The translations under genes and the position numbers were made by a program. Under the pieces are notes generated by a model. It ran no database searches. It was not told where the DNA came from and worked only from the letters and a program-made list of their open reading frames with translations. A DNA stretch of 64,000 nt from Palsa-295 sp963785585. GTDB taxonomy: Bacteria; Acidobacteriota; Terriglobia; Acidiferrales; UBA7541. Shown here piece after piece: positions 50,171 to 58,710 of the stretch. Location: assembly GCA_963785585.1 (NCBI GenBank), contig CAWAVW010000004.1, positions 2,604,001 to 2,668,000 of the forward strand. The letters are read 5' to 3'. The first letter of the stretch is position 1; each line of letters starts with the position of its first letter.

Positions 50171-52042
50171 ATGACGATTCGGGATTTGCTGTTCGGCAAG
50201 GCGCTGACCACCGGAGAAGAGGGCGCAGAGCAACTTGGAATCGCCTCGGGAATTCCGATATTCGGCCTCGACGCGCTGAGTTCGGCCGCGTACGGCCCGG
50301 AAGCCGCGCTTACCTTGCTGATCGCTCTGGGCGCCGCCGGAATCGCTTACATCGTTCCGATTACGGCGTGCATCCTCGTCCTGCTCGTGGTCGTTTTCTT
50401 TTCCTACCGCCAGACAATTGACGCGTATCCCGGCGGTGGCGGCTCCTACACCGTCGCCAGCGAAAACCTCGGCGAGTTCGCGGGCTTGCTGGCGGCGTCC
50501 GCGCTAATGATTGACTACGTCTTAACCGTCGCGGTGGGGATTTCGGCGGGAGTGGGCGCTCTCGTCTCCGCTGCACCGAATCTTCTGTCTCACACTCTGG
50601 GAATTTGCCTATTCATTCTGGTGCTGATCACCTTCGTAAATATGCGCGGAATGCGTCAGGCCGGAATCTTTTTCATGGTCCCGACATACGTTTTCATCGG
50701 TACTCTGCTGGGCGCTATCGGTCTGGGGATATTCAAGACGGTTCTCGCCGGGGGGCATCCGGTCCCCGTCGTTGCGCCTCCGCCGCCTGCTCTTCCTTCC
50801 ATGGCGGCTGTCGGCGGCTGGTTGCTGCTGCAATCATTTTCGAGCGGTTGCACGGCGATGACCGGAGTGGAAGCGGTTAGCAACGGCGTAAAAGCGTTCC
50901 GCAACCCGTGCGCGTCCACGGCTCGCCGTACCCTTACGATTATCATCGGGTTGCTGATCCTGATGCTCGGCGGAATCGCGTTCCTGGTTCGCGCCTATAA
51001 CATTGCTGCTACCGATCCAGGGCTTCCCGGATACCAAAGCGTTCTGTCGATGATTGTTGCCGCGGTGACCGGGAAAGGTTGGTTCTACTACGTCACCAGC
51101 GGAGCCGTTCTTGTCGTCTTGGCGCTATCGGCGAATACCGCGTTTGCCGATTTCCCTCGCCTCTGCCGAGCGATCGCGATGGACGGGTACCTGCCGGACT
51201 CTTTCGTTCTGCGCGGGCGGCGATTGGTCTATACCCGCGGAGTGTACGTTTTGGCGACGCTTTCCGGTGTATTGCTGATTTTATTTCGCGGCGTCACGAA
51301 CCGGCTGATCCCGTTGTATGCCGTCGGCGCCTTTCTGGCGTTCACGCTCTCGCAAGCCGGGATGGTGGCGCACTGGCGGAGAGTAAAGGGACCGGGCTAC
51401 ATCCGGTACATGCTTGTGAATGGCCTCGGTGCGACCGCCACAGGCATCACAGTGGTCGTCGTGCTCGTCGCCAAATTTGTCGAGGGCGCCTGGGTGACGG
51501 CGCTTCTGATTCCGAGCTTGCTGATTTTGATGATGTCGGTGAAACGCTACTTCAAGCAGGTGGAAAAAGAACTGGAGCACAACGGGCCACTGGACCTCAG
51601 CGATCCTCGTCCGCCTCTGGTAATCCTGCCAGTACAGAGTTGGGGAAAAGTGGCGCAGAAGGCCTTGCGGGTAGGCCTGACGCTTTCGAATGAAATTCGC
51701 GGTGTGCATGTCTGCGTGGAAGGCGAGAAGCCGGACATTGAGGAACGTTGGATCCAGTACGTCGAGGAACCGGCCAGACGGGCCGGATTTCCGGTGGCGA
51801 AGCTCGTGATTTTAACGTCGCCGTACCGCCTGGTGCTGACGCCCATTGTGGACTATGTGCTTGAGGTGCAAAAAGCGAATCCCGATCGGCGGATCGCCGT
51901 GGTGATTCCGGAACTGATTGAGAGCCACTGGTACCATTTTTTCCTCCAGAACAAGCGAGCGGAAATCCTGAAGGCCATTTTGCTGCTGAAGGGGAATCAA
52001 AAAATCATTCTCGTAAACGTGCCCTGGTATCTGATCGCGTAA
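50171..52042 (+). CDS. APC-superfamily permease, KimA-like
   Basis: A 623-residue inner-membrane transporter of the amino-acid/polyamine/organocation superfamily. About 12 helices precede a cytoplasmic C-terminal domain (from about residue 460). The opening FGLDALSSAAYGPEAALTLL and AYPGGGGSYTVASENLGEFA match the KimA (YdaO) group, which includes a potassium importer controlled by cyclic di-AMP, though other members carry amino acids. Substrate is therefore open. The start is ATG 50171. No KimA-type riboswitch was recognised in the 240 bp upstream. It converges on galT with 35 bp between. Confidence 0.88.
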   Translation: MTIRDLLFGKALTTGEEGAEQLGIASGIPIFGLDALSSAAYGPEAALTLLIALGAAGIAYIVPITACILVLLVVVFFSYRQTIDAYPGGGGSYTVASENLGEFAGLLAASALMIDYVLTVAVGISAGVGALVSAAPNLLSHTLGICLFILVLITFVNMRGMRQAGIFFMVPTYVFIGTLLGAIGLGIFKTVLAGGHPVPVVAPPPPALPSMAAVGGWLLLQSFSSGCTAMTGVEAVSNGVKAFRNPCASTARRTLTIIIGLLILMLGGIAFLVRAYNIAATDPGLPGYQSVLSMIVAAVTGKGWFYYVTSGAVLVVLALSANTAFADFPRLCRAIAMDGYLPDSFVLRGRRLVYTRGVYVLATLSGVLLILFRGVTNRLIPLYAVGAFLAFTLSQAGMVAHWRRVKGPGYIRYMLVNGLGATATGITVVVVLVAKFVEGAWVTALLIPSLLILMMSVKRYFKQVEKELEHNGPLDLSDPRPPLVILPVQSWGKVAQKALRVGLTLSNEIRGVHVCVEGEKPDIEERWIQYVEEPARRAGFPVAKLVILTSPYRLVLTPIVDYVLEVQKANPDRRIAVVIPELIESHWYHFFLQNKRAEILKAILLLKGNQKIILVNVPWYLIA

Positions 52043-52077
52043 CGTCGGGACTGGACGGCTCTCGAGGCACGGTTTCG

Positions 52078-53079
52078 CTACCCCTTCGCTTCGCGTAGAA
52101 ACCTGGCGGCTTCTTCGGGCGGCGTCGGATTGATATAGAACCCGGTTCCCCACTCGAATCCGGCGACTTTCGTCAGCTTCGGCATCATCTCAATGTGCCA
52201 GTGATAGTGATCGTTGATTTCCTCGCCAATGGGCGAGGTATGGATGACGTAATTATAGGATGGGAAGGAAAGAACGGAATCCAGCCGCCCCATGAAATCG
52301 TGAAGCATTCGCGCCAGATTCCCGTAGTACGGCGTCGGCATGTTCTCGAATGCGGAGCTGTGCTGCCTTGGCAAAATCCAGGTCTCAAACGGAAATCGTG
52401 GCGCGTAGGGCGCAAGCGCAATGAAATAGTCGTTCTCCAGAATCATGCGCGACTCGGTTTCGAGCTCCTGACGAATCATGTCGCAAAAAATGCAGCGCTC
52501 TTTCTGATCGTAGTAAAGCTTCGCGCTGTCAACCTCTTCCCGCACGCGCTTGGGCACGATGGGCAGCGCGATCAACTGCGAATGGGTGTGTTCGAGGGAC
52601 GCTCCGGCGGGTTCGCCGTGATTCTTGAAGAGCAGGATGTAACGGAAACGACGGTCATTCTTCAAATCAAGCATGCGGTCGCGGTAAGCCCATAACAGCT
52701 CCTCCACGCCTTTCTCATGCAGCGTCGCGAGGGTGCAGTTGTGTTCGGGAGTCTCAATGATCACTTCATGAGCGCCGACGCCGTTCATGCGGTCGAAAAG
52801 GCCTTCGCCCTCGCGGCCCAGATCTCCCTCGATTCCAAGCGCCGGGAATTTGTTCGGAACCACGCGCAGCGTCCAACCGGAAGTGTCCTTGCCGCTGCCG
52901 CTCCGACCGTAGGCGAGGATCTCAGGCGGAGTCTTGCCTTCGTTGCCCGGACAAAACGGGCAATTCGCCGTTCCTTTGATCTTCACGCTCTCGCGAACGA
53001 AGTCCATCGGCCGCTTGGCGCGGTCGCTTGAAATGATCACCCAGCGGCCCGTGATCGGGTCTTTGCGCAACTCCGGCAA
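52078..53079 (-). CDS. galT: Galactose-1-phosphate uridylyltransferase
   Basis: A 333-residue GalT of the Leloir pathway, exchanging UMP between UDP-glucose and galactose-1-phosphate. The zinc ligands CPFC (after KIKGTAN) and the catalytic histidine triad HTHSQL (His around residues 163-165) are present, as are ETPEHNCTL and HWHIEMMPKL. TTG 53079 is the start, six bases after GGAGGAA. No galK or galE is adjacent. It is 142 bp downstream of yraN on the same strand, so it may have its own promoter. Confidence 0.95.
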   Translation of the reverse strand: MPELRKDPITGRWVIISSDRAKRPMDFVRESVKIKGTANCPFCPGNEGKTPPEILAYGRSGSGKDTSGWTLRVVPNKFPALGIEGDLGREGEGLFDRMNGVGAHEVIIETPEHNCTLATLHEKGVEELLWAYRDRMLDLKNDRRFRYILLFKNHGEPAGASLEHTHSQLIALPIVPKRVREEVDSAKLYYDQKERCIFCDMIRQELETESRMILENDYFIALAPYAPRFPFETWILPRQHSSAFENMPTPYYGNLARMLHDFMGRLDSVLSFPSYNYVIHTSPIGEEINDHYHWHIEMMPKLTKVAGFEWGTGFYINPTPPEEAARFLREAKG

Positions 53080-53221
53080 ACGATTCCTCCGCGGCGCACG
53101 ACAAACGAACAGCGGCGCCCACCGAATTACGGCCCAACGATTCTACTACGACGGAAGGGAGGCAAACACGCCTCGCCGCTGGTATGTGCGGTACTGTTCG
53201 AGGAGAGAAATAGCCGAGAAG

Positions 53222-53743
53222 CTACATCGTCGGGCGCGCGAATACGCCCTTGTGCAGGCGCACCACGGGCTTCGCGGCGGGGCGCGTCTCGATGGCCACC
53301 ATGTCGAACCGGCAGTTGGACGAATCCACGTGACGCGCTCGCAGAAATTGCTGGGCCATGCGGGAAAGGACATTGCGCTTGTCGGCAGTAACCGTCTCTT
53401 CCGGGGTTGGCTGGCCCGGAGCCGACGGCGAACGCGTTTTCACTTCCACAAAGGCAAGGACGGACCCGTCGTATCCGACCAAATCAATTTCGCCCTTGAT
53501 TCCCGGCGCCATGAAATTGCGGGCCACCATCACGTAACCTTTCGCACGCAGATACCAGTACGCGTAGGTTTCGCCGCGAATACCTGTGAGACGCGCGCGC
53601 TCTTTGGCGGGGGCATTCGAGGATCGATCAACCCAAGGAGAGACACTGGCGTCTGAACTCGCGTTCGCGGAAAGGGCGGGCAAATCGGCGAGTCCCCGGC
53701 GAGCTCGAAATTCGACGACGGCAAAAATAAGACGGGCGAACAT
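53222..53743 (-). CDS. YraN-family (UPF0102) endonuclease-like protein
   Basis: A 173-residue protein of the UPF0102/YraN family, which has a Holliday-junction-resolvase-like fold. The core is RGETYAYWYLRAKGY, then MAPGIKGEIDLVGYDGS and FVEVKTRS, where the Glu-Asp and E-x-K residues form the nuclease-type metal site. The first 40 residues are variable. Family members are of unknown cellular role. It follows the methyltransferase gene by 40 bp and precedes galT. The start at 53743 is not certain. Confidence 0.92.
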   Translation of the reverse strand: MFARLIFAVVEFRARRGLADLPALSANASSDASVSPWVDRSSNAPAKERARLTGIRGETYAYWYLRAKGYVMVARNFMAPGIKGEIDLVGYDGSVLAFVEVKTRSPSAPGQPTPEETVTADKRNVLSRMAQQFLRARHVDSSNCRFDMVAIETRPAAKPVVRLHKGVFARPTM

Positions 53744-53783
53744 GCGACGCCTCGCTTAACGAGTAGCCTTTTGTTGATAACTT

Positions 53784-54311
53784 TTACTTGATGACTTCTA
53801 AATCCCACTCAACCGTCTTGCCGCGAAAAATAAAGGAAAGGTAATACTCCCAGAATTTCCGGAACCACCGGAAATGGTTAATCATGAATTGAATCCCGAA
53901 GGTCCGCCACAAGCGCAAGGTTTCGACCGTCACACGACGCTCTTTGAAATTTGCCGGCGCATAGTAATCGTACTCGGCCGGCTTGTCGCTGAAAAACCAA
54001 AGCGAAAAACTCGAAAGGTGCCATCGGTGCGCCGGGCTGCAGTACGAAGCATGGTCCGTGTAATGCGGCGTGATGATCGTGACGCGCGCGCCCGGCTTCG
54101 CAACCCGGTGGACTTCGCCGAGCACGCGAAAAATATTGTCAACCTCTTCGATAATGTGAACGAGCCGAACTTTATCGAAGCTGCTGTCGCGAAATGGAAG
54201 AGTTTTCTCCCAATCGCACAACACGTCCGCTTCGCCCGCCGCGCTCATATCAATGCCGATGGAGCCGGGAAATTTCTTTCGGCCGCAGCCGATGTCGAGA
54301 ATCAGAGGCAT
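53784..54311 (-). CDS. SAM-dependent methyltransferase, paralogue 2
   Basis: A 175-residue class I methyltransferase with the glycine motif LDIGCGRKKFPGSIGIDM at the N terminus, then ADVLCDWEKTLPFRD, a HIIEEVDN motif IV region, and EVHRVAKPGARVTIITPHYTD. It is closely related to the gene before it; both end YLSFI-RGK-x5-EVIK. ATG 54311 lies five bases after the stop of the upstream paralogue, so they are co-transcribed. Glu replaces the His seen in the sister's HIIEH. Substrate is unknown. Confidence 0.88.
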   Translation of the reverse strand: MPLILDIGCGRKKFPGSIGIDMSAAGEADVLCDWEKTLPFRDSSFDKVRLVHIIEEVDNIFRVLGEVHRVAKPGARVTIITPHYTDHASYCSPAHRWHLSSFSLWFFSDKPAEYDYYAPANFKERRVTVETLRLWRTFGIQFMINHFRWFRKFWEYYLSFIFRGKTVEWDLEVIK

Positions 54312-54315
54312 CGCT

Positions 54316-54852
54316 TTACTTGATGACCTCAAACGTAAACTCCATCAGCTTGCCGCGAATGATGAAACTCAAATAGTGCTCCCAGAACTGCCGGAACATT
54401 TTGCTATGGTTCACCAGATATTCGAATCCCAGGGCGCGCCAAAGCCGGAGTAGCGAGACGTAGTTGCGCTTTTCCAGCATGCGCACTTTCGTGTACCACA
54501 TGTCCCGGCCGTGCATCCCGCCCGGATAGAAATACAAAAACGACGAAGTATTCAGATGCCAGCGATGCGTGGGGTCGCGAAACGAGCTGTAGTCGGTGTA
54601 ATGCGGCGTGGCAAGAAAGATCGTTCCCCCGGGCTTGGTGATGCGGTGGAACTCCTCCATCGTCTTGATGATGTCGGCTACGTGTTCGATGATGTGCTCG
54701 CCGCGAATCTGGTCGAAAGTATTGTCCCTAAAGGGCAGTCCGCCCTTGTCCAGGTGGCAGATTACGTCCGCCGCCGTCGAGGTATTCATATCGAGGCCGA
54801 TCGAACCGGGAAATTTCGTGGGGCCGCAACCAACGTCTAGAATTCGTGGCAA
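54316..54852 (-). CDS. SAM-dependent methyltransferase, paralogue 1
   Basis: A 178-residue class I methyltransferase, beginning LPRILDVGCGPTKFPGSIGL, with DVICHLDKGGLPFRD and HIIEHVADIIKTMEEFHRI further on. The start is TTG 54852, six bases after GGAG; it lines up with the paralogue's start (MPLILDIGCG). The upstream in-frame TTG at 54921 lies just before the terminator of the aminotransferase gene and is less likely. A hairpin terminator separates it from the aminotransferase gene, so the pair has its own promoter or relies on read-through. Substrate is unknown. Confidence 0.88.
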   Translation of the reverse strand: MPRILDVGCGPTKFPGSIGLDMNTSTAADVICHLDKGGLPFRDNTFDQIRGEHIIEHVADIIKTMEEFHRITKPGGTIFLATPHYTDYSSFRDPTHRWHLNTSSFLYFYPGGMHGRDMWYTKVRMLEKRNYVSLLRLWRALGFEYLVNHSKMFRQFWEHYLSFIIRGKLMEFTFEVIK

Positions 54853-54923
54853 ATCGCTCTCCGGCAGCAACAGCAATCCGTTCGGGTCTGGCGGTATCAA
54901 TCGGGAAAAACCCGCGGACAAGA

Positions 54924-54961
54924 AAATAGCACAGGCTTGCGACGGCAGGCCTGTGCTATTT
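54924..54961 (-). terminator. Terminator after the aminotransferase gene
   Basis: A perfect 13 bp stem, AAATAGCACAGGC (54924-54936) with GCCTGTGCTATTT (54949-54961), with a 12-base loop. On the minus strand it is followed by TTTTCTTG. It lies 60 bp after the aminotransferase stop. Confidence 0.9.
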
Positions 54962-55019
54962 GGATTCGGTCCGATTTACGCAATCTCGCGAGTCAGCGTC
55001 AATCAATCGCGCCGACTGC

Positions 55020-56366
55020 TTACAACGATCGCTCAACCGCGGAAATGCACTCGCCGAGAGTACGAGCGGCAAATTCCGCCTGCTCCTGGTCGATCATCAG
55101 CGGAGGAGCGAGACGTACCGAGTTTTCGCCGGCGCCAAGGATTAGCAAGCCTTTGTGGAAGGCAAGATCGACGATGCGGTTGCGAAGCTCCGGTGCGCGC
55201 TCTTTCGTTTTCTGGTCGCGCACGATTTCGACTCCGATCATCAGTCCCTTTCCGCGCACGTCGCCGACGATCTTGTATCGCTCGCGCCAATCGGCCATTT
55301 TCTGCAGGATCACGTTGCCCATGGCGGCGGCATTTGCGATGTACTGGCTTTCCAGCAGGTCCATCGTTGCCAGGGACGCAGCGATGGCCACGGGATTACC
55401 GCCGAACGTGGACGCGTGCGCGCCGGGTTTCCAATTCATTACGCTGGCGCGTGCGATCACAGCGCTGAGCGGCATACCGGACGCAATCCCCTTGGCGCTC
55501 GAGATAATGTCCGGCTCAATTCCCGCATGATCGCAAGCCCACCATTTCCCAGTGCGACCCATGCCCGACTGGACTTCGTCCACAATCAGCATGATGCCAT
55601 GCTCGCGGCAGATCGCTTGCAGACCTTGCAGAAATTCGGGCGGTGCGGGCAGGTAGCCGCCTTCCCCCTGAATGGGCTCGACCACGATGCCGGCCACGTC
55701 CTCCGGATCGACGATGCGTTTGAATAGAATTTCGTGGAAATAGCCGAGGGCATCCGCGGCTGCATGCTCCGGATTGTTGCCGAACGTTCCGCGGTACGTG
55801 TTCGGGTAGTGGGCATGGAACACTCCGGCGAGCAGACCCCCAAAGTGCTTGCGCTGGACGGATTTGCTGGCCGTCAGCGACAGCGCGCCCATGGTGCGGC
55901 CGTGGAAGCTGCCGTAAAACGCGATCAATTTGTCGCGCTTGGTGTGATAGCGGGCCAGCTTGATCGCCGCTTCGGTGCCTTCCGCGCCGGAATTACCAAA
56001 GTAAACCCGCTTGGCTTCTTTGCCCGGCGTAATCGCCGCCAGCCGTTCCGCTAATTCAACCAGGCTCGGATAGTAAAAATCCGTGCCGGACATGTGAATC
56101 AGTTGCGCGGCTTGCTTTTGAATCGCGCGCACCACGTCAGGATGGCAGTGGCCGGTCGAACAGACGGCGATTCCCGCGGCAAAATCGAGAAACGTGTTGC
56201 CGTCCACATCTTCGATCATCGCGCCGGAGCCGGACTTCGCCACCAGCGGATAGTCGCGCGTGTAGGATGGCGACAAAACCTTATGATCCTGCTCAACCAA
56301 TTTCTGCGCTTTGGGTCCGGGCAGCGCCGTCACCAGATTTGGCAGCTTCATTTCAATCGCTTGCAT
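55020..56366 (-). CDS. Class III aminotransferase, acetylornithine/GABA type
   Basis: A 448-residue PLP enzyme that moves an amino group between an omega-amino donor and a keto acid. The PLP Lys is Lys292 in SSAKGIASG; NSGAEGTEAAIKLARYHTKR and DEVQSGMGRTGKWW are the cofactor and substrate blocks, and GDVRGKGLMIGVE is the C-terminal marker. The sequence is closest to 4-aminobutyrate and acetylornithine aminotransferases, which cannot be separated here. No arginine-biosynthesis genes are adjacent. The transcript ends at the strong hairpin at 54924-54961. Confidence 0.93.
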   Translation of the reverse strand: MQAIEMKLPNLVTALPGPKAQKLVEQDHKVLSPSYTRDYPLVAKSGSGAMIEDVDGNTFLDFAAGIAVCSTGHCHPDVVRAIQKQAAQLIHMSGTDFYYPSLVELAERLAAITPGKEAKRVYFGNSGAEGTEAAIKLARYHTKRDKLIAFYGSFHGRTMGALSLTASKSVQRKHFGGLLAGVFHAHYPNTYRGTFGNNPEHAAADALGYFHEILFKRIVDPEDVAGIVVEPIQGEGGYLPAPPEFLQGLQAICREHGIMLIVDEVQSGMGRTGKWWACDHAGIEPDIISSAKGIASGMPLSAVIARASVMNWKPGAHASTFGGNPVAIAASLATMDLLESQYIANAAAMGNVILQKMADWRERYKIVGDVRGKGLMIGVEIVRDQKTKERAPELRNRIVDLAFHKGLLILGAGENSVRLAPPLMIDQEQAEFAARTLGECISAVERSL

Positions 56367-56544
56367 ATATTCCTCCTGAACCGGTTCGAATGGATGGACT
56401 TAGGCCGGGGCCTGCACGCCGGTTTCCGCCGGATGCACGTCGGTACTACGCTGGGAGGAATGCGGACTTAATCGACGCCGTAGAGATTCGGCCGCTGGTG
56501 AGATGGCTGGCTGTGCAGCGAGAGATCGTGTTTTGAGGAAATTG

Positions 56545-57984
56545 TCATTTGTACTTCCAACGAACGCTGCCGTCTTTTGTATCTTCTAAAATGATACCAG
56601 AATCTGTGAGTTTCTGGCGGATTTCATCGGCGCGTTTGAAATCGCGCTTCTTTTTCGCGGCGTTTCGCTCTTCGATCAGTGCTTCCACCTCGGCGCCGGC
56701 CAGCCGCGTATCGCCCGAAGCGAATCCCATCCGCCGAAGGATTTCATCGTCATCGTCGGCGAGGATCGAGAAAATCGCGTCGAACTTCTCCATCGACGCG
56801 ATCATTCTTGGAGCATCCTGCTGCAGGAATTCGCCTTTGTCCATAGCTGTGTTCACGTCGCGCAGCAAATCGAATACTACGGCAAGCGCGAACGCGGTGT
56901 TGAGATCGTCGGAGAGGCCCGCATCGAAATCCGCTTCGGCCCGCGCGGCGCGCTTTTCCATTTCCGGATTCGATCCCGCCGCGAGCTTTTCGGTTTTCAG
57001 GCGCGCATAAAAATTGCGGAGCCGCGCGACGGAATTTTCGGCTTGCTTCAGGCTGTCGCCCGTAAAGTTCAATTGCCGCCGGTACGGCACGGACATCAGC
57101 AAATAGCGGATCGCCGAAGGCTTTTGCCCCTTGGCGAATAAATCGCGCAGCGTGAAAAAGTTGCCGAGAGATTTGGACATCTTTTCGCCGTCGATGATCA
57201 AGTGCTCGGCGTGCAGCCAGATCTTAACGAACGGGTGCCCGGTCGCGGCTTCGCTTTGCGCGATTTCGTTTTCGTGGTGCGGAAATGCGAGATCGACTCC
57301 GCCGGTGTGAATGTCCAGCGTGTCGCCCAGATATTTCATCGCCATCGCTGAACACTCGATGTGCCAACCCGGCCGACCCGGTCCGATCTCGGTGTCCCAA
57401 AAATGCTCGCCGGGCTTGGGTGATTTCCAGAGCGCGAAATCGCGCGCGTCGTCTTTCTCGTAGCGATCGTTATCCACGCGGGCGCCGGCCTTGATTCCGC
57501 CGAGGTCAATTTTCGACAGTTTGCCGTATTCCGGGAATTTTGAGATCCGGTAGTAGATCGAGCCTTCGCTGTTGTAGGTCAGACCTTTCTGCTGGAGCCG
57601 TTCGATCAACGCAACCATGTCGCCGATGTGATCTGTTGCTCGGACAATTTCTTCGGGCATTTCCAGGTGCAAGGCGCGCATGTCTTCGAGGAATGCCTCG
57701 ACGTATTTTTCGGTGTATTCGCGGATGGTCACGCCCGCCGTCGCGGCGTTTTGGATAATTCGGTCGTCCACGTCGGTGAGGTTCATCACCTGCAGGACCC
57801 GCAGGCCCTGGGAGTGGAGGAAGCGCCGGAGGACGTCCTGGAAAGTGAAGGTGCGAAAGTTGCCTATATGGGCAAAATCGTAGACCGTAGGGCCGCATGT
57901 GTAGATTCGAACCTCTCCCGGATGTATCGGCCGGAGAGGCTCGAGGCGGTTCGACAGAGTGTTGTGTAGTCGTATCTCGTTCAT
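56545..57984 (-). CDS. cysS: Cysteinyl-tRNA synthetase
   Basis: A 479-residue class I synthetase that charges tRNA-Cys. The HIGH-type motif is HIGN at residues 39-42, after zinc ligand Cys30 in TCGPTVYDFA. The other zinc ligands are in HIECSAMAMK and HHENEIAQSE. KMSKS is at 268-272 (GEKMSKSLGNFF). The C-terminal helical domain and a short anticodon-binding tail (KRDFKRADEIRQKL) complete it. The cognate tRNA lies in this window at 33669-33743. ATG 57984 gives the standard length. Confidence 0.97.
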   Translation of the reverse strand: MNEIRLHNTLSNRLEPLRPIHPGEVRIYTCGPTVYDFAHIGNFRTFTFQDVLRRFLHSQGLRVLQVMNLTDVDDRIIQNAATAGVTIREYTEKYVEAFLEDMRALHLEMPEEIVRATDHIGDMVALIERLQQKGLTYNSEGSIYYRISKFPEYGKLSKIDLGGIKAGARVDNDRYEKDDARDFALWKSPKPGEHFWDTEIGPGRPGWHIECSAMAMKYLGDTLDIHTGGVDLAFPHHENEIAQSEAATGHPFVKIWLHAEHLIIDGEKMSKSLGNFFTLRDLFAKGQKPSAIRYLLMSVPYRRQLNFTGDSLKQAENSVARLRNFYARLKTEKLAAGSNPEMEKRAARAEADFDAGLSDDLNTAFALAVVFDLLRDVNTAMDKGEFLQQDAPRMIASMEKFDAIFSILADDDDEILRRMGFASGDTRLAGAEVEALIEERNAAKKKRDFKRADEIRQKLTDSGIILEDTKDGSVRWKYK

Positions 57985-58233
57985 TTTCGCGGTATTTGCA
58001 GCCGCGTAATTCTATCTGAGCCGTGTTCCCGCGGCAAACTTGGGAATGGCGGGATGATGGCAAAGCGGCAACCAGATTGCACCATCCAGCGTGAGACGTA
58101 CGCGAAAGTCGATGGCCTCGTAACAGTACGTACGCCTCAAAGGTACTCTCGTATTAGTACCCGGCTTGAGTCGCACAGAAGGAAGGCTCGAAGAATATTG
58201 GCCAAGTCGATACGGAACCGCGGAGACGGGAAA

Positions 58234-58680
58234 ATGAAAAACGCAATTTTGATGGCAGCATTTCTGATTTTTGCCGGCACAGCGCATGCGCAGGTCGGCT
58301 ATCAGGGCTCGATCAACAACGCCAATACAATCGGCAATGGAGGAGATATCGGCGGCTCTGCATCCATCGGAAACGGCGGCGGATTGAACGGTTCGGGATC
58401 GATCAACCCCCCGCATCCGGGTTCCGGTCCGAGTCCTTCCAGTGCTCCCGCCGTGTACCTGAACGTTGACACAAAAAATCCGGGCGAGTACGTGCCGTCC
58501 ACATTTACGAACTTTAAGGAAGCCGTGGTGACCGCGGAAGCAAACGCCCACAGAAAGCCAATGACGCTCGCTGATTTGGCGCGTCAGACACAGGAGGAAA
58601 GGAAAGCAGCTCCTCCGGCGCACGCGATCGTCTTGGACGAAGATTCCGACGGGAAATTAATCATCGCGAAAACGAAATAA
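58234..58680 (+). CDS. Small exported Gly/Asn-rich protein
   Basis: A 148-residue secreted protein with a signal peptide (MAAFLIFAGTAHAQ), then a Gly/Asn/Ser-rich low-complexity part (NNANTIGNGGDIGGSASIGN) that resembles amyloid- or surface-type repeats, and a charged helical C-terminal part (TNFKEAVVTAEANAHRK). ATG 58234 follows GGAGACGGG. I do not recognise the family. It converges on the M28 peptidase gene. Confidence 0.75.
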   Translation: MKNAILMAAFLIFAGTAHAQVGYQGSINNANTIGNGGDIGGSASIGNGGGLNGSGSINPPHPGSGPSPSSAPAVYLNVDTKNPGEYVPSTFTNFKEAVVTAEANAHRKPMTLADLARQTQEERKAAPPAHAIVLDEDSDGKLIIAKTK

Positions 58681-58710
58681 CGACGTTGCCGGTCCGGGAG
58701 ACGCGGGTAG

